Shown here one piece after another: positions 1 through 11,362 of a stretch of DNA of 64,000 nt. The notes under the pieces were generated by a model. That model worked only from the letters and a program-made list of their open reading frames with translations, searched no databases and had not been told where the DNA came from. Within the stretch, counting starts at the first letter, position 1, and the number at the start of each line of letters is the position of its first letter. The DNA is from Petaurus breviceps papuanus (taxonomy: Eukaryota; Chordata; Mammalia; Diprotodontia; Petauridae). Made by a program: the position numbers and the translations under genes. The stretch is taken from contig JAMXIF010000224.1 of NCBI GenBank assembly GCA_028583685.1, positions 2,782,538 to 2,846,537 on the forward strand. Direction: 5' to 3'.

Positions 1-244
1 CAGGATGATTGTGAGGATAAAAGGAGGGGAAATGGGTAAAGTGCTTTTCAAATCCTAGCACCCTCTACAAATGTCAGCCATGAGAAGGATGTCCCTGATG
101 ATGACCCTTCAAACACCTGATGTCTTTCTTCATCAGCCCTTCAGCTGGCAGGGCTTCTGTCTCCACTTATTCTCCCACACCCCACTCCAGAGCTCTGGAA
201 ATCTCTGTTAATCTCCTGCCTCTCCCAGAACCCTGCTTTACTGT

Positions 245-395
245 TATTGGGAAGGAGGGGACCTCGGAGGCCAGCTAGTCCACCCCTTCACTTTACAGAG
301 GAGGAAACTGAGGCCCAGGGTCACCAAACATCAGTGGTGGGAGTAGAGCCCAGGTCTTCTTCCTTCAGAGTCAGGAGCTCTCTCCCCTGCACCAT
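245..395 (-). repeat. MIR/L3-type SINE fragment, antisense
   Basis: Carries the antisense core signature: TTTACAGAGGAGGAAACTGA followed by GGCCCAGGGTCACC and an AGCCCAGGTCTTC-type tRNA-side segment. Diverged; borders approximate. Confidence 0.65.
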
Positions 396-574
396 GACCT
401 CTCCCTGCTACCTCAGTTCATCCAACCAGGGCAACCCCAATGCCAAGGCCATTAGCCATCTCTTATCCTGTCCTACTCCTGCATTGCTGAGTGCCCCGTA
501 AAGTCATGCTAGCTAACCCAAACTCAGCCCTCCCCGCTGCTGAAGTACCCTGTCTGACTTGAGAGATGGTGGGA

Positions 575-660
575 AATAAAGTGATGGATAGGAAACTGAA
601 CTTGGAATCCCATTCTGCCTCAGCTACTTTCTAGCTGTGTGATCCTGGGGAAGTCAGAGA
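575..660 (+). repeat. SINE fragment, sense
   Basis: Recognised by TTTCTAGCTGTGTGATCCTG and GGGAAGTCA, the conserved middle of marsupial MIR-type SINEs. Only part of the element is present. Confidence 0.55.
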
Positions 661-1384
661 GCTCTGAAGCCACCATTGCCCCACTGGGAGAGAGCAAGGG
701 AGGCTTCCAGTGTGGTGGGTGGAAAGGCCAGGGTGAGCAGATGCCAAGAGGCTGGGATCCCCATCAGAGGGAACTCCTCGGATCCCTGGATTTGGGGCAG
801 GGTGATGGGAAGGGACCAGTCCAAGGTGGTTGTCGGCTTTCAGCGCTCCACCCACCCACATGCAGTTCCTCCCTCTAGCCCCACAGCTGGCCCAGCTTCT
901 CCACATCCCATTCCTTGATGAATCTTTCACTCTTGTCCTTCTGTTCCTCAGCAGTTACATGTCATGTCCTCCACATACCCACCCAATGGCTCTCCATTGT
1001 CCAGGGGGATGCTTGCCTTCAGGTCTCTGGAGGCCACAGTGGGCTGTATCTAGCTGCCAAGTGGCAACACATGGTAAAACATCTGTCTTGGAAAGATGGG
1101 CCTTTGTGTTTATGGAACTTAGAGACAGTAAGAGAGACGTGCTATTCCTTGAGTGTGCTCAGGCTGCTGTCCTCCTTTTCAGCTCTGGGCCCCCAGCCCG
1201 TTGTACGTCTTGCCCAACTTTCTTTCGACTGCCTTTATTCCCCAGTTTCTCTCTGTTTTATGAGACAATACTGATCACAATAAATCATCCATTTTCCTTC
1301 TCCTTGAGCTTTTACAGTCTAACTTAGTGTTGCTTATGGCAGCCTCCTTTCTTCATTAGGCAAGTAAATCAAATATTTAGGGTA

Positions 1385-1600
1385 CAGTGGAGAGTGCCAG
1401 TTCTGGAGTCAGGATGATTTGAATTCAAATCCAGCTTTAGACACTGACTAGCTGTGTGACCCCTGTTTGCCTTGGTTTCCTCCTTAGTAAAATGAGATGG
1501 AGAAGGAAATGGCAAACCCCTCCAGGATCTTTGCTGAGAAAACCCGCAGATGGGGCATGGAGAGTTGGATTGGACTGAAACGACTCCACAGTAGAAGTCA
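1385..1600 (+). repeat. tRNA-RTE SINE (marsupial type)
   Basis: tRNA-like head (GTTCTGGAGTCAGGATGA, AATTCAAATCC as B-box-like), then TAGCTGTGTGACC and TAAAATGAGATGGAGAAGGA, then the RTE/BovB-like tail (AATGGCAAACCCCTCCAG, GGATTGGACTGAAACGACT). This tail type is typical of marsupial SINEs mobilised by RTE LINEs; the exact family name cannot be given without a library. Confidence 0.85.
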
Positions 1601-1689
1601 CATATAGAAGTGACAGAGGTGCGTTCTGGCTGGAGCAGCTCGTTTAAATTGGCTTGTCATCTGTATGACATTAATGTAGCTGGTGCCAA

Positions 1690-2115
1690 TTCTCCTGATC
1701 AGAAAGCTTCCGTGGCTCCTATTGCCCCTAGGATGAAAGACAGCCTGCCATTTTAGGTGAATGACACACTTGTCCCCCTCCCAAACCTCACATTATAACC
1801 AAACTAGGACAGCTTCTCATAGGGGAGAATCTCCCACAGCCCCACCTTTGCATTGGCTGTTCCCATGCTTGGTTCCCCATGCTTTCCCTCTACTTCTTGG
1901 AAGGCTAGCTCCCCCCAGTTCAGGTCAAGAATTAATGTCCCCTGCCTAAATAATTTTTATTTCTTTTGTGTCTATTGATATGTTTTTATCTACGTACTTT
2001 TGATCCCCAACCCCCAGTAGAATGTAAGCTCCCTGAGGGCAGGCTGTTTTCTTTCTGTCTTTGTAACCCTGGTATAAGTAGGTCTGAATAAGCACTCGTG
2101 AATGGAATTAACTTG
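1690..2115 (+). repeat. L2 3' fragment, sense
   Basis: Shows the L2 3' sequence in order: GCATTGGCTGTTCCCATGCT-like segment, GTAGAATGTAAGCTCCCTGA, GGGCAGGCTGTTTTCTTTCT and a terminal region like TAAGCACTCGTGAATGGAAT. Old and diverged. Confidence 0.75.
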
Positions 2116-3899
2116 AATTTATATCCTTAGCATGGAATTAGATAACAAATAAAAGGCCTTTTAGCTCCGCATGGGCAGAGGTTGGACATGAGATGTTGTG
2201 AAGTTAGAAATGAAAAGATTTAGGAGCCAATCAGACACACTGGAGAGTGAGAAAGCTGGCATCCTGTGAGGTCACAAACCTGAGACATGTTTACTCTCCC
2301 GGGCCTGCTTAAATCTTTCTCAGGGAAAGTGCCCAAATCACCCTCAGGAGTTTACATTCTCTAAGTATATGCATGATACTTTCAGGAGGAGAGAGCAAGT
2401 CCAAACAGCTAAGAGAAACAGGGGAAGCTTCCCATAGGAAACAACAAAATTGCCTGAGCCTTAAAGGAAGCTTCAGTATTTTAAGAGGTGGAGGTGAGGC
2501 AGAAGTGTGCACCAGGCATGGGACACTGAGTGGCCAAGGGTGCAGAGATGGTAGATATGATACCAAGTTGGGGGATAAACAAGTTAATGAATGAGGAGTT
2601 CTCTGGCCCATTCATGAGATAAGACTAGGCAAGACAAAGCAGGAGCTCCATTTCTGTGCTATGTCTGGCCCTAGGTCTTAGTGATTCATCTCTCTTTCTC
2701 TCCAGATCAGGAATGACCAGAGCATTAATGGAACCAACAGAGGAAGGCAGGAATGAGGGCCGCCATTGGGCTGAACCAGAGAGGGAGGGAATGTTGGTCA
2801 GCTGAGAGGGCCGGTGGACTGGAAGATTAGAAGTGCTTGCAGGAGAGCACTAGGGTGTGGGGGTGTGGCGATGCTGAGAGGCCGTGACTGAAGTTGGGGT
2901 ACTTCCTGCTGGCTAGATACAACTAGCTTGGACAGGGTTCTAGAACTTAGGAGCCATCCTCCAGGGTCCCTGGGGCCCTGCCTCAGTGGGGTCTTACGAA
3001 GTGACCTGGGGATCCAAGCCAGGCTTTTTGGCTCCCAGTCCAGGGCTCTTCCTCCTAGATCCCAGGCTGCCCCTACCCCGCCCCCAATTCTGCGTTGTAT
3101 GTTCAGGACCAGAATATTGCATGAGCAGGCTCCCCTCTTGTGAACGGCCCAAACTGTGAGCACAGAAATCCAGAGACAGGACAGCGCCTGACCAAGACAC
3201 CATGATAGCAGAGTTCAGAGTGTTCCTGAGCCCCAGGTTCCTGCTTGGGAACGGTCAGGGTCCACTTTGTGCGGTGAGCAGGATGATGCCTCCCCTTGTT
3301 CTTCCCCCTGATCGGCGAGCACGTTCTATGGCTAGACTTGGCCCATTTAGCTGTGTCTGGTCGTGGGCAGGCCACATTTGGGGTATTGAGTCTTATTTTA
3401 AAAACCAAATTTTTTAAAAGTTCAAAAGCTGGAGCACCTCTCCCCCCTCAATAAAAGGTCACTCAGAATGGGAAAGAAACTGTCTTACTCTAAAATCAGT
3501 CCAAAGACCTGGGGTTGCGTGGCCTAGAGAGAACTCGGGGCGGGGGGGAGAAGCGATCCCCATGCTCGGTGGTCAGAGGGTATGCCCTGGGAAAGAGGGA
3601 TGCAGAGCGTTCTGCTTGGTCGGAGGGGGAGGAACTAGGAACTAGGGGGCTGGCGGGCGGTTCTAGCGGGACTGATTCCAGCTCAGTGGAATTCTAGGCT
3701 TTCTAAGGATCAGAAATGGGCAACGCCCTTAATTTCCTTCCCGGCACACGTCAACCGGTCACCACATTCTCCACGACATTTTTGTGATTTCCAGCCTACC
3801 TCCCTCTCCCCACGTTTACTCTCTCTTTATTTCCTATCTGTTTGTTGATGTCTGGTTGCTCCTTAGCTCCCTCCCTCAGCATGGAATGATGGGACAGCT

Positions 3900-4165
3900 G
3901 GCCCAGTGCACAGAGTGCTGGCTTTGCGATTAGAGCGACTATGCTTCTAGCTGGGTGACCCATGACCAGTCACTTAACCTACATCTGCCTCAGTTTTCTC
4001 ATTTGTAAAAGGAGAGGATTGAATTTTATGGCCTCTGGGATTTCTTCCACTTCTAAAGCAATGATTCTAGGATTCTGGACAGCAGCCAATCAAGCAAAGC
4101 AATTACGTCTAAGGCACTGGTCTAGGGCAGGAACTGTTTCTCTTAATAAATGCTAGTTGAATGAA
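3900..4165 (+). repeat. MIR-type SINE with L2-like tail, sense
   Basis: Contains CAGTCACTTAACC, TGCCTCAGTTTTCTCATTTG and TAAAAGGAGAGGATTGAA, and ends with GGGCAGGAACTG and TTAATAAATGCTAGTTGAAT, the L2-related tail. Internal part diverged. Confidence 0.7.
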
Positions 4166-4730
4166 CGAAGCCGGTGAGTTGTGTGTCACCGGAACTAGCC
4201 AAGTCCCCAGAGCCCAACCCTCCTCATTTTACAGATGGGAAAAACGAGGCTGTGGCAGAAATGACCACTTGCCCTGTCTCAGGCTGTGTCATGATGACAC
4301 CTGGGGTCCCTTCCAGACCTGGGATTGTCTGAGCCGTGCTGTTCGAGAAGTCCCCTCGATGTTGGTCACAAATGGGAAATTCTTGGCATTGTGACTTCTT
4401 CCTGACTTAAAACTTCTCCCTCCCTTGCTCTGCTTACATATTTCCTTCTGCAAGAGGAATAATTACTGCCTGGAAACCATGGCTTCGTCCAGGAAACGCT
4501 GAATGCCTCAATTTTCTAAAAATATGTATCTCAGAATTGTTTTGATTTTCTGCCATCATTTGCTTTCATTTTGAAGGATTAAGTGGAAGATAATAGTAGT
4601 GGTGAAGAGAGAGCTTTGTGCAGCCTTCGATAGAGCGTACCTGGAGTACCCACACCTGTGGGGGCCCCAGAACAAACAGCCCCCCAGGAGATCGTGCCGC
4701 TTGGGTCCGTGTACTGTCTTCTTTAGGCCA

Positions 4731-4938
4731 CTGTGTGTGTGTTGTGTGTGAGTGTATGTGTGTTGTGTGAGTGTGTATGTGTGTATATGTGTGTGAGTGT
4801 GTGTTGTGTGAGTGTGTATTGTGTATATGTGTGTCTGTGAGTCTGTGTGTTGTGTGTGTATGTGTGTGTCTGTATGTGAGTGTATGTGTGTTGTGTCAGT
4901 GTGTGTATATGTGTGTCAGTGTGTGTGTATGTGTGTTT
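4731..4938. repeat. TG-rich microsatellite, about 208 bp
   Basis: Imperfect GT repeat interrupted by GA, TA and TC steps. Open frames across it on both strands are artefacts of the repeat. It may adopt left-handed DNA, but this is inference. Confidence 0.95.
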
Positions 4939-6789
4939 GGGGGGATGTTTATTTGTTTTTCTCAATTTTAATTATTAATTCTGAACTCACACACAAAAGG
5001 GCATTTCCACAGTCATGGCAGAACACAAAAAGATTTTCTAAGAAACCACAAATCTCCATTTCATCCCCTGGCTTTCAAAAACCCCCAAGTATATAATTCC
5101 ACACATCACTTTGAGGACGACTGCTTGTTTCTGCATCTCTGAACATCCTTCTGTTCAGGCCCCTCCCCTCTTTTTTTTGGCATTGCTGTTGCTAACCTCT
5201 CCTTTTCCTTCCCCACCCCCAGTGAAAAAAAATGAGACAAAGAAGCCAAGTCAAACAAAATACATTCCCCGGAGTAGACAGGTACAGAGCTAGGAGTCTC
5301 GCTTAATCTCTGGGTTGGGGGAGGGGCAGCCTAATGCATAGACCTTCCTCTATTTACATGATAGGTCATGGCGCACCTGAAGTCTTCATTTTCTCCAGTG
5401 GATTTTGTTGACGATGCTGTTCTTCTCGTATTGACGATTCTCTTGGGTCTGCCCACTTTCCTCGGCAGCATACGTTCATACTGCCCAGGATTCTCTGAAA
5501 TGGTCTCTTTTGTAATGAAAAAAAAAAATGTATTCCATGCCCTTTTATTGGTTCGTATTGAAGCCATTATTGATAGCATTTTAGCTGTGTTCGCCTTATC
5601 TCTCCAACTAGACTTGAAGCAGCCGGAAGACGGGATTGGGTCTTTTTTGTCTTCGCCTTCCTTCCCCCACCTCCCAGTATTTCATGTTGTCTTAAATGTA
5701 GTTGGTGCTCAACAAGTTCTGATTTAATTGTTTCTTTTATTACCCTCTCCCTCTCATTACTACTCCCTAATGAACGATTTAAAAAAAAAAAAAACAACAA
5801 AGCTCTTAATACCCTCTAGTCTAATCCAGCAAAACAAATCCCCATATTGGTCGGTCATGGCCCAAAATGGGTGTCTCCTTCAGCATTTTGAACTCATCCT
5901 CTCTCTACTATGAGGTCAGGGTTGTGTTTCATCTTTGGTCTTTTTGGCCCTGTGGTTCATCATTTTGTGGATCAGGATTTGTTCCAATGTGCTTTTTTTT
6001 TCTCTATTAATGTTATTGTTATAGAAATTGTTCTCCTTTCTTTGTTCTCTTTGTTCTTTGTCAGTTTGTACAAGTCTTCCCAGTTTCCTCAGAAACTATC
6101 CATCATTTCTTATGGTGCAGCAATATTTCTTATGTTTATATACCACAATTTGTCTAGCCAAGTACCCAAGGGGAGGATTAGGCAATGAGTCCTCCACTCT
6201 CACCCCCTCCCCATAGTTTCCAATTTTGAGATACGATAAACAGAGCTGCCATAAATATTTTTGCACTTGTGGGGGTCCTTTTCTTCTTGCTTTGATTCTG
6301 TTGGAGATATAGGCTTAGAAGTAGTATCACTGAGTGAGGGGACAGGCAAATTTTAATAACTTTGGGGGAATAGTTATAAATTGTTCTTCAGAATGACTGA
6401 ACAAATTCGCAGTTCTACCAGTTTTGTGTGATTATGTCTGTTTTCTATAGTCCCTCTGACATTCGTCTTTTTTCTCATTTTGTTATCTTTATTAATGTGA
6501 TGTGTGTGAGGTGGAACTCAGAGTTGCTTTAATTATGAATGATTTTTAACTGTTTTATATGATTGCTGATAGTTTGCATTTCTTCCTTTGAAAATTGTTT
6601 ATTTATATTCTTTGATCATTTATATATTGGGGAATGGCTCTTAATCTTACACATTTGAATCAGTTCCATGTATATCTTGGTAATGAGACTTTTATTAAAG
6701 AAATTTGCTGCAAAGATTTCCCCCAATTACTTATTTTTCTTCTAACTTTAACGACATTAGCTTTGTTTATGCAAAACTTTAAACATTTT

Positions 6790-7035
6790 ATATAATAGTA
6801 ATAATAGCTAACATATATAGTACCTACTGTATAGCTGGAGCTATGCTAAGCATTTAATAATTATTATTGTATTTGATCTTCACAATAATTCTAGGAAGTA
6901 GGTGCTGTTATTATACTTAGTTTACTGAGGCAAATAGGGTTAAGTGACTTGCCCAGGGTCACAGAGCTAGACTGGATTTGAACTCAGGTCTTCCTGACTT
7001 TAGACCTGGCACTCTATCCACTATGTCACCTAATC
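6790..7035 (-). repeat. MIR-family SINE, antisense, nested in L1
   Basis: Near-complete antisense MIR-type copy: TAATAGCTAACATATATAGT, TTTAATAATTATTATTGT, TTTACTGAGGCAAATAGGGT, TAAGTGACTTGCCCAGGGTC, ACAGAGCTAG, TTTGAACTCAGGTCTTCC, and an end CTATCCACTATGTCACCTA derived from the tRNA head. It sits within the old L1. Confidence 0.85.
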
Positions 7036-7234
7036 AAAGTTGTTCATTTTATTTTGTGATCCCCTCTATTGCTTGTTTAGTCAAGAGCTCTTCCTCAGTT
7101 CATAACCTGACAGTATATCCATTTGGAGCTTATCTTGGCATGAAGTGTTGGTCCAAATTCATTTTCTGTCAGCCTGCTCTCCAGTTTCCCAGAAGTTTTT
7201 CTCCAATAGGGAGTCTTTCCTCCAGTAACTAGAA

Positions 7235-7413
7235 CAGGGGTGGGGAACCTGTGGCCTCAAGGCCACATGTGGCCTTCTAGGTCCTCCATGTGGCCCTTTG
7301 ACTAAGTCCAAGTTTTACAGAACAGATCTTTTTATGAAGGGGATTTGTTCTGTGAAGTTTGGATTCAAAGGGACACACTTGAGGAGCTGGAGGCCGTAGG
7401 TTCCCCACCTTTG
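7235..7413. mobile_element. Palindromic hAT-type miniature transposon (MITE), 179 bp
   Basis: Left terminal inverted repeat begins CAGGGGTGGGGAACCTG; the right end GTAGGTTCCCCACCTTTG is its near-perfect inverse complement. The interior is also palindromic (GACTAAGTCCAAGTTTTACA against TGTGAAGTTTGGATTCAAAG). Flanking 8-bp sequences AACTAGAA (7227-7234) and AACTTGGA (7414-7421) match at 6 of 8 positions, fitting the 8-bp hAT target duplication. Too short to code; it must have been moved in trans. Confidence 0.85.
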
Positions 7414-7999
7414 AACTTGGATCTTGGGTTTAACAAACATTACGCTAATGCTGTATGCCGAATCTGTCACACTGATCAACCTCTCTATTTTAACCAGTTC
7501 CAAATCACTTTATGTTTACTGTTTTGTAATACAATCTGATTCCTGGCACTGAAAGACCCACTTTTTTCATTATTATTCTTGAGATTCTCAACATTTTGTT
7601 CCTTCATATGAGTTTAAATATTATTTTTTTCTAGCTCTTTAAGTTATTTCTTTGGTAGATTGATTGGTACAGCTCTGGATTAGTAAATTAATTTAGGGAA
7701 GCATTCTTGGTTTTATTACATTGACTTGATGTACTCTTGAACAGTTCATTTTTTCCCCAATTATTCAGTTCTGTCTTTATTTCCACAAAGGGTGTTTTAT
7801 ACTTGAATTCATAGCGTTTCTGGGTGAATCTTGGCAGATACACTCCCAAATATCTTACACCTTCTGGAGTTAATCTGAAATGGGAGTTCTTTTTCTAGCT
7901 TTTCTTGCTGAGTTTTGTTAGTAATATACAAGAATGCTGATGATTTATATGGAAATTGTCTCTTGTCATTTCTTATGGTGCAATACTATTCCATTAATA

Positions 8000-8236
8000 T
8001 CAGGTAGCTAGTGCACTGAATAGAACACTGGACTTGGAATAAGGGAGACTTATCTTCATGAGTTCAACTATGACACTCAGATATTTACTAGCTGTATGAC
8101 CCTGGGTAAGTCACTTGATCCTGTTTGCCTCAGTGTTCTCATCTGTAAAATGACTTGGAGGAGGAAATGGCAAACCACTCCAATATCTCTGCCAAGAAAA
8201 CCCCAAATGGGGTCACGAAGAGTTGGTCACAACTGA
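8000..8236 (+). repeat. tRNA-RTE SINE (marsupial type), near full length
   Basis: Head CAGGTAGCTAGTGCACTGAA and GAACACTGGACTTGGAATA; middle TTACTAGCTGTATGACCCTG, GTAAGTCACTTGATCCTG and CTCATCTGTAAAATGACTTG; RTE tail GAGGAGGAAATGGCAAACCA, CCAAGAAAACCCCAAATGGG, GTCACGAAGAGTTGGTCACA and ACTGAACAACA. Better preserved than the copy at 1385-1600. Confidence 0.9.
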
Positions 8237-8894
8237 ACAACAGTCCCCACATTTTATTCCTCCTTCAGGGTCAGGAAGTTTGTTTTGCTTGCAAAACAAT
8301 TCCCTTTCTGGCATTAACCTTCTTCTTAACTACCCCAACTGACACTTCTTTTCCTTTTCTTGATGCCTTCTAAGATCTCTTACAGCATGAGATTGGAGTG
8401 AGCACGAGTTCCAGTCCTGACCTCTGTTAGTGGCTTTCAGAGTACCAAGGAGATTTTGAACAATCCCTGTATTTTTTAAGCTGAGGCTCTGGAAAGGGAA
8501 GTAACATGACCAGGGTTACATGGAAAATTCATCCCAAAACTAGGACTAAAAGTCAGATGGTGGAGCTCTTAGCCTGGGGTTACAATCCACATTTACTTAC
8601 TGATGTGGCTGGATTCCGAGGCCATCATGGGAATTTGTTTGGCTTGAATATGCACGTCAGATATAAGGGCTTTATTTTGCTTCTTTTGGGAGCGGGGGTT
8701 GGGAAGGATAAACTTAAGTTCTTGTTAATTGAAAAACTAAAAATTCAAAAGAAAAAACGGTAAAAACCTTTTTTTTTAAAAAAAGAATCTGTATGTTGAA
8801 GACATTTCTCCATTTTGACTCCATGAGGACTTGTACACAAAGCTCTCCCTCTTCAAAAGGGCACTGGTTCAGAGAGATGGCAAGAATTTCATGG

Positions 8895-8990
8895 GTAGGG
8901 AAACTGAGGCACAGGGGTGAAGTGACTGACTTTTGTAAGGTCACACAGCCTGCCACCTGCAAAGCCAGGGCACTTTCCATGGTGCTGAAT
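8895..8990 (-). repeat. MIR core fragment, antisense
   Basis: GGGAAACTGAGGCACAGGGG followed by TGAAGTGACTG and AAGGTCACACAGCCTGCC, the antisense MIR core. Confidence 0.7.
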
Positions 8991-10044
8991 TTCCTCTGGC
9001 AAACAAAGAATGCTCCAATTGTGAGACTGTTTCCAGGAAACCACGGGGCTGCCTGGGAGGGGAATGACAAGCCGAATGAGCGCATCTGATGGGGGAAGGC
9101 ACCTGGAGAGAAACGCATTGAGCCAAAGCATTGGAAGATTTGGTACAGGGAATGCAGGGATTAAGCTTGGCCTGCTTGGGCCCAGAGGGCAGAACTGGGA
9201 GCAGTGAGAGAGGGAGGGGGCAGAGGCAGATCTTGTCTGAATATTGGGTAGGATAATGTTTGTGGAGCATCTCAGAAACTTAGAGCATGAGGTCAACACC
9301 AGTCGTTGTCTTCATCATCAGTAATAGTAACAGTAAGGCTAATAATAAAATTAAGAGCTTCCTGACAATCAAAGCTGTGTGACCTAGGCTGCCTCAAGGG
9401 GTAATGAGTTCCCCGTCACTTCAAGTGTTCAAACAGAGGCGGTATGATTGACCCCTTGTTAGGTTTCTGGTAGGCAGAATTCTGGCTTCAGGCAGAGGTT
9501 TGGCCTGTATGAGCCACTTCTGATGCCAAGTTGCTGGGATTCTCAAAGCAAGAGTGTGTATCTAAGTTAGCCACATATTCATGGTGACTGATGTCCTTTT
9601 GCACACATAAAACTTTACACTTCCCTGCCTTGCACTGAATTATTTCCCCCTAAGGCTTATTTATAAGAGAATCTGGGACAAGTCATAGTTTTAAGATAAG
9701 ATGTGAAATTCGCTAGCAACACCTGACTTTGAGCATTGAGCTAAACTCATCCCATAGCTTACAGTAAAATCAAGGATGACGAGATTCCCAAGCCCCAGAA
9801 GGGCTGGAGGGTGAACAAGACCCTTAATGTCCTCATTAGTCACCTACATTTAAATTCTTGGTGTCAAGTTGAAAGCCCCATTTCCTCCAAAGCCTTCTTG
9901 TCCTTTAAACCCCACTGAAGTGCTCTGTCCTTCCAGGGACTTTCCCTAATCTGCCCCACCCTAGGCCTTCCACCTTGCTTTTTCTGGACCCTCTCTAATG
10001 CCCCTGGAATTGGATGGCAGGGCAGGGAGGAGAGGGCACTGGAC

Positions 10045-10200
10045 TTGGGGGTAAGAGACCTAGTATCAGATCCTTCCTAGGATGGTTCTTGGCTGAGTGG
10101 CCATGGGAAGTTGCTTCACTTGCCCCTGACTGTTTTATCATGCATAAAAGGAGGGTATTGGATTAGGTGGCCTCTTTTCTGGCTCTAAATCTGATCTCAT
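10045..10200 (+). repeat. Diverged MIR-type SINE, sense
   Basis: ACTGGACTTGGGGGTAAGAG resembles the SINE head, with AAAAGGAGGGTATTGGATTA and GGTGGCCTCTTTTCTGGCTC downstream as in MIR3-like tails. Moderate certainty only. Confidence 0.5.
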
Positions 10201-10384
10201 GACCAACACTCCTCTCACTTGCCTCAATTTCCCCTTACTTTCCTCTCTAGGGAAACTGACTTGCTGTTCCCTCCACACAACATTCCACCTCCTGTCCTGT
10301 GCTTTTGTCCAGGCTGTTCCACCAAAGTTCTCCTTGCTTCCTGCAAAGTAGAGCAGCTCAGATGCTCCCTCAACTTACCAACCA

Positions 10385-10640
10385 ACCCACAAGCATTTAT
10401 TAAGTGCCTACTGTTTGCCAGACTAGGTGTCAGGAAGGCAGAGACAAAAAGCAAACAGTCCCTGCCCTCAAGGAGCTTATGTTCCACTAGAGGGAGACAA
10501 CATACAGAGACAGGGTATCTCAAAAGTCTTCTTGCAGTTGCAAGCCATAGTGTAAGACTCTTGGGACACCCTGTACAAGTATATATGAAGAATATACACC
10601 ACAAATACAAGTTAATTTGGGGGTGGGTGTGGAGGTGTTA
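10385..10640 (-). repeat. L2 3' region, antisense, split by a mariner MITE
   Basis: AAGCATTTATTAAGTGCCTA then CTGTTTGCCAGACTAGG, AGTCCCTGCCCTCAAGGAGC and TTATGTTCCACTAGAGGGAG are the reverse complement of the L2 3' end. It is interrupted at 10511-10573. Confidence 0.7.
10511..10573. mobile_element. Mariner-type miniature element, about 63 bp
   Basis: Left end CAGGGTATCTCAAAAGTCTT and right end AAGACTCTTGGGACACCCTG are inverted repeats of the mariner CAGGGTGTCCCAAAAGTCTT type. The right end is followed by TA, as expected of mariner insertion; the left TA is not preserved. It lies inside an older antisense L2. Confidence 0.75.
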
Positions 10641-10744
10641 GCAGGCAGGTCTTCACAATCCCTTCATTTCTACAGCTTTCTTCCTCCTGCCCCAAATTAC
10701 ATTGTGTTTCCTTTTTGTGTATTTTTTCACTTCTCTGCATATGC

Positions 10745-10872
10745 ATTGTACCCCCTTAGCAGAATGGAAACTCTCTGAGGGCAGGAACTGTCGGTTTGTC
10801 TTTCTGCCCCTACCCCTTCACACAGTGCCTAGCTGCCTTGCTGTCACTTAATACATGTTGGTCGAACTGATT
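10745..10872 (+). repeat. L2 3' tail, sense
   Basis: CAGAATGGAAACTCTCTGAG, GGCAGGAACTGTCGGTTTGT, CACAGTGCCTAG and CACTTAATACATGTTGGTCG follow the L2 terminal consensus. Confidence 0.75.
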
Positions 10873-10974
10873 TGTTTTTCTCTTCAAGCATTTTCCTCTC
10901 GTCCCAGCTCCCACTTGTATTATTTTGTGGTCTCTTTTGGTGCCCCCAACACCCCTGTGGAGTCAGTAGAGCAA

Positions 10975-11085
10975 GCATGCCTGTTGCCATTTGACAGATG
11001 GGACAACTGAGGGTCTGAAATGTTCAAGGATTTTCCCCCAGTCTTATAACTAGTGAACGTCAAAGTCACAACCAGGTCGGGACTC
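10975..11085 (-). repeat. MIR core fragment, antisense
   Basis: GCCATTTGACAGATGGGACA, ACTGAGGGTCTGAAATG and CAGTCTTATAACTAGTGAAC follow the antisense MIR core. It ends about 120 bases before the first visible exon. Confidence 0.6.
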
Positions 11086-11206
11086 CTGACCTTACCTACA
11101 CACCCCACTGAAGGACTCCACAGCCCATCCTGGCCACAGGAACTCTTTCAAAGTAACATATGCAAATTAACAGGAAAATGCTAACTTTCTTTGCTCTTTC
11201 TTCCAG

Positions 11207-11362
11207 GGACAAGTTTAAGGACCATTACCAAGATATCAGTCAGGCTTTTGCAAAATTGGATAAACATAAAAATGCCTTCATCTCCCTGAATGAGATGCAG
11301 AAAGTCTTGCAGGAATATCAGCCAAACATCACTGAAGAGGAAATAACAACAATGCTTAGAAG
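11207..11362 (+). CDS. EFCAB6: EFCAB6 exon 1 of window: EF-hand motif 1
   Basis: The acceptor follows a pyrimidine run ending TTCTTCCAG; the donor is GTCTGT, a weak match to consensus. The first base completes a codon begun in an unseen upstream exon, and the last two bases (AG) join C at 20416 to make Ser. Encodes residues 1-51 of the partial protein. The EF loop is [12 protein letters not shown] (residues 18-29): Asp at position 1, Asn at 5, Ile at 8 and Glu at 12, but His at 3 and Ala instead of Gly at 6, so calcium binding is doubtful. An in-frame ATG in the intron at 11160 is read-through and not a proven start. Confidence 0.93.

Larger units (their letters stand above)
5820..7995 (-). 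repeat. Old antisense L1, ORF2 region, interrupted
   Basis: Reads in reverse as L1 ORF2 3' half. Markers are TTTCTTATGGTGCAGCAATA, ATAAATATTTTTGCACTTGT, GAATGACTGAACAAATTC-type segments, and towards the right GTTAGTAATATACAAGAATG with CTGATGATTTATATGG, which belong to earlier ORF2. Heavily diverged with many stops. It is split by a MIR (6790-7035) and a hAT miniature element (7235-7413), both therefore younger. Confidence 0.75.
1..11206 (+). other. Intron upstream of first visible EFCAB6 exon
   Basis: No frame in this stretch encodes EF-hand-like sequence with flanking splice sites, so I read it as part of one large intron. The contents are old SINE, MIR, L2 and L1 copies (listed separately), a TG repeat at 4731-4938, and apparently unique sequence at about 2600-3880 and 4170-4720. 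A small missed exon cannot be excluded. Confidence 0.7.

Noticed and set aside
4723-4971. Frames across the TG repeat
   Set aside because: Pure microsatellite translation.
5368-5727. 119-residue hydrophobic frame on +
   Set aside because: Looks membrane-like, but lies in low-complexity intron and runs into an L2-type tail; no family recognised and no splice support.
11160-11206. ATG in frame upstream of the first visible exon as a gene start
   Set aside because: The acceptor at 11206 and split codon show the exon continues from upstream; the ATG is intronic. A short-form start cannot be shown from sequence.
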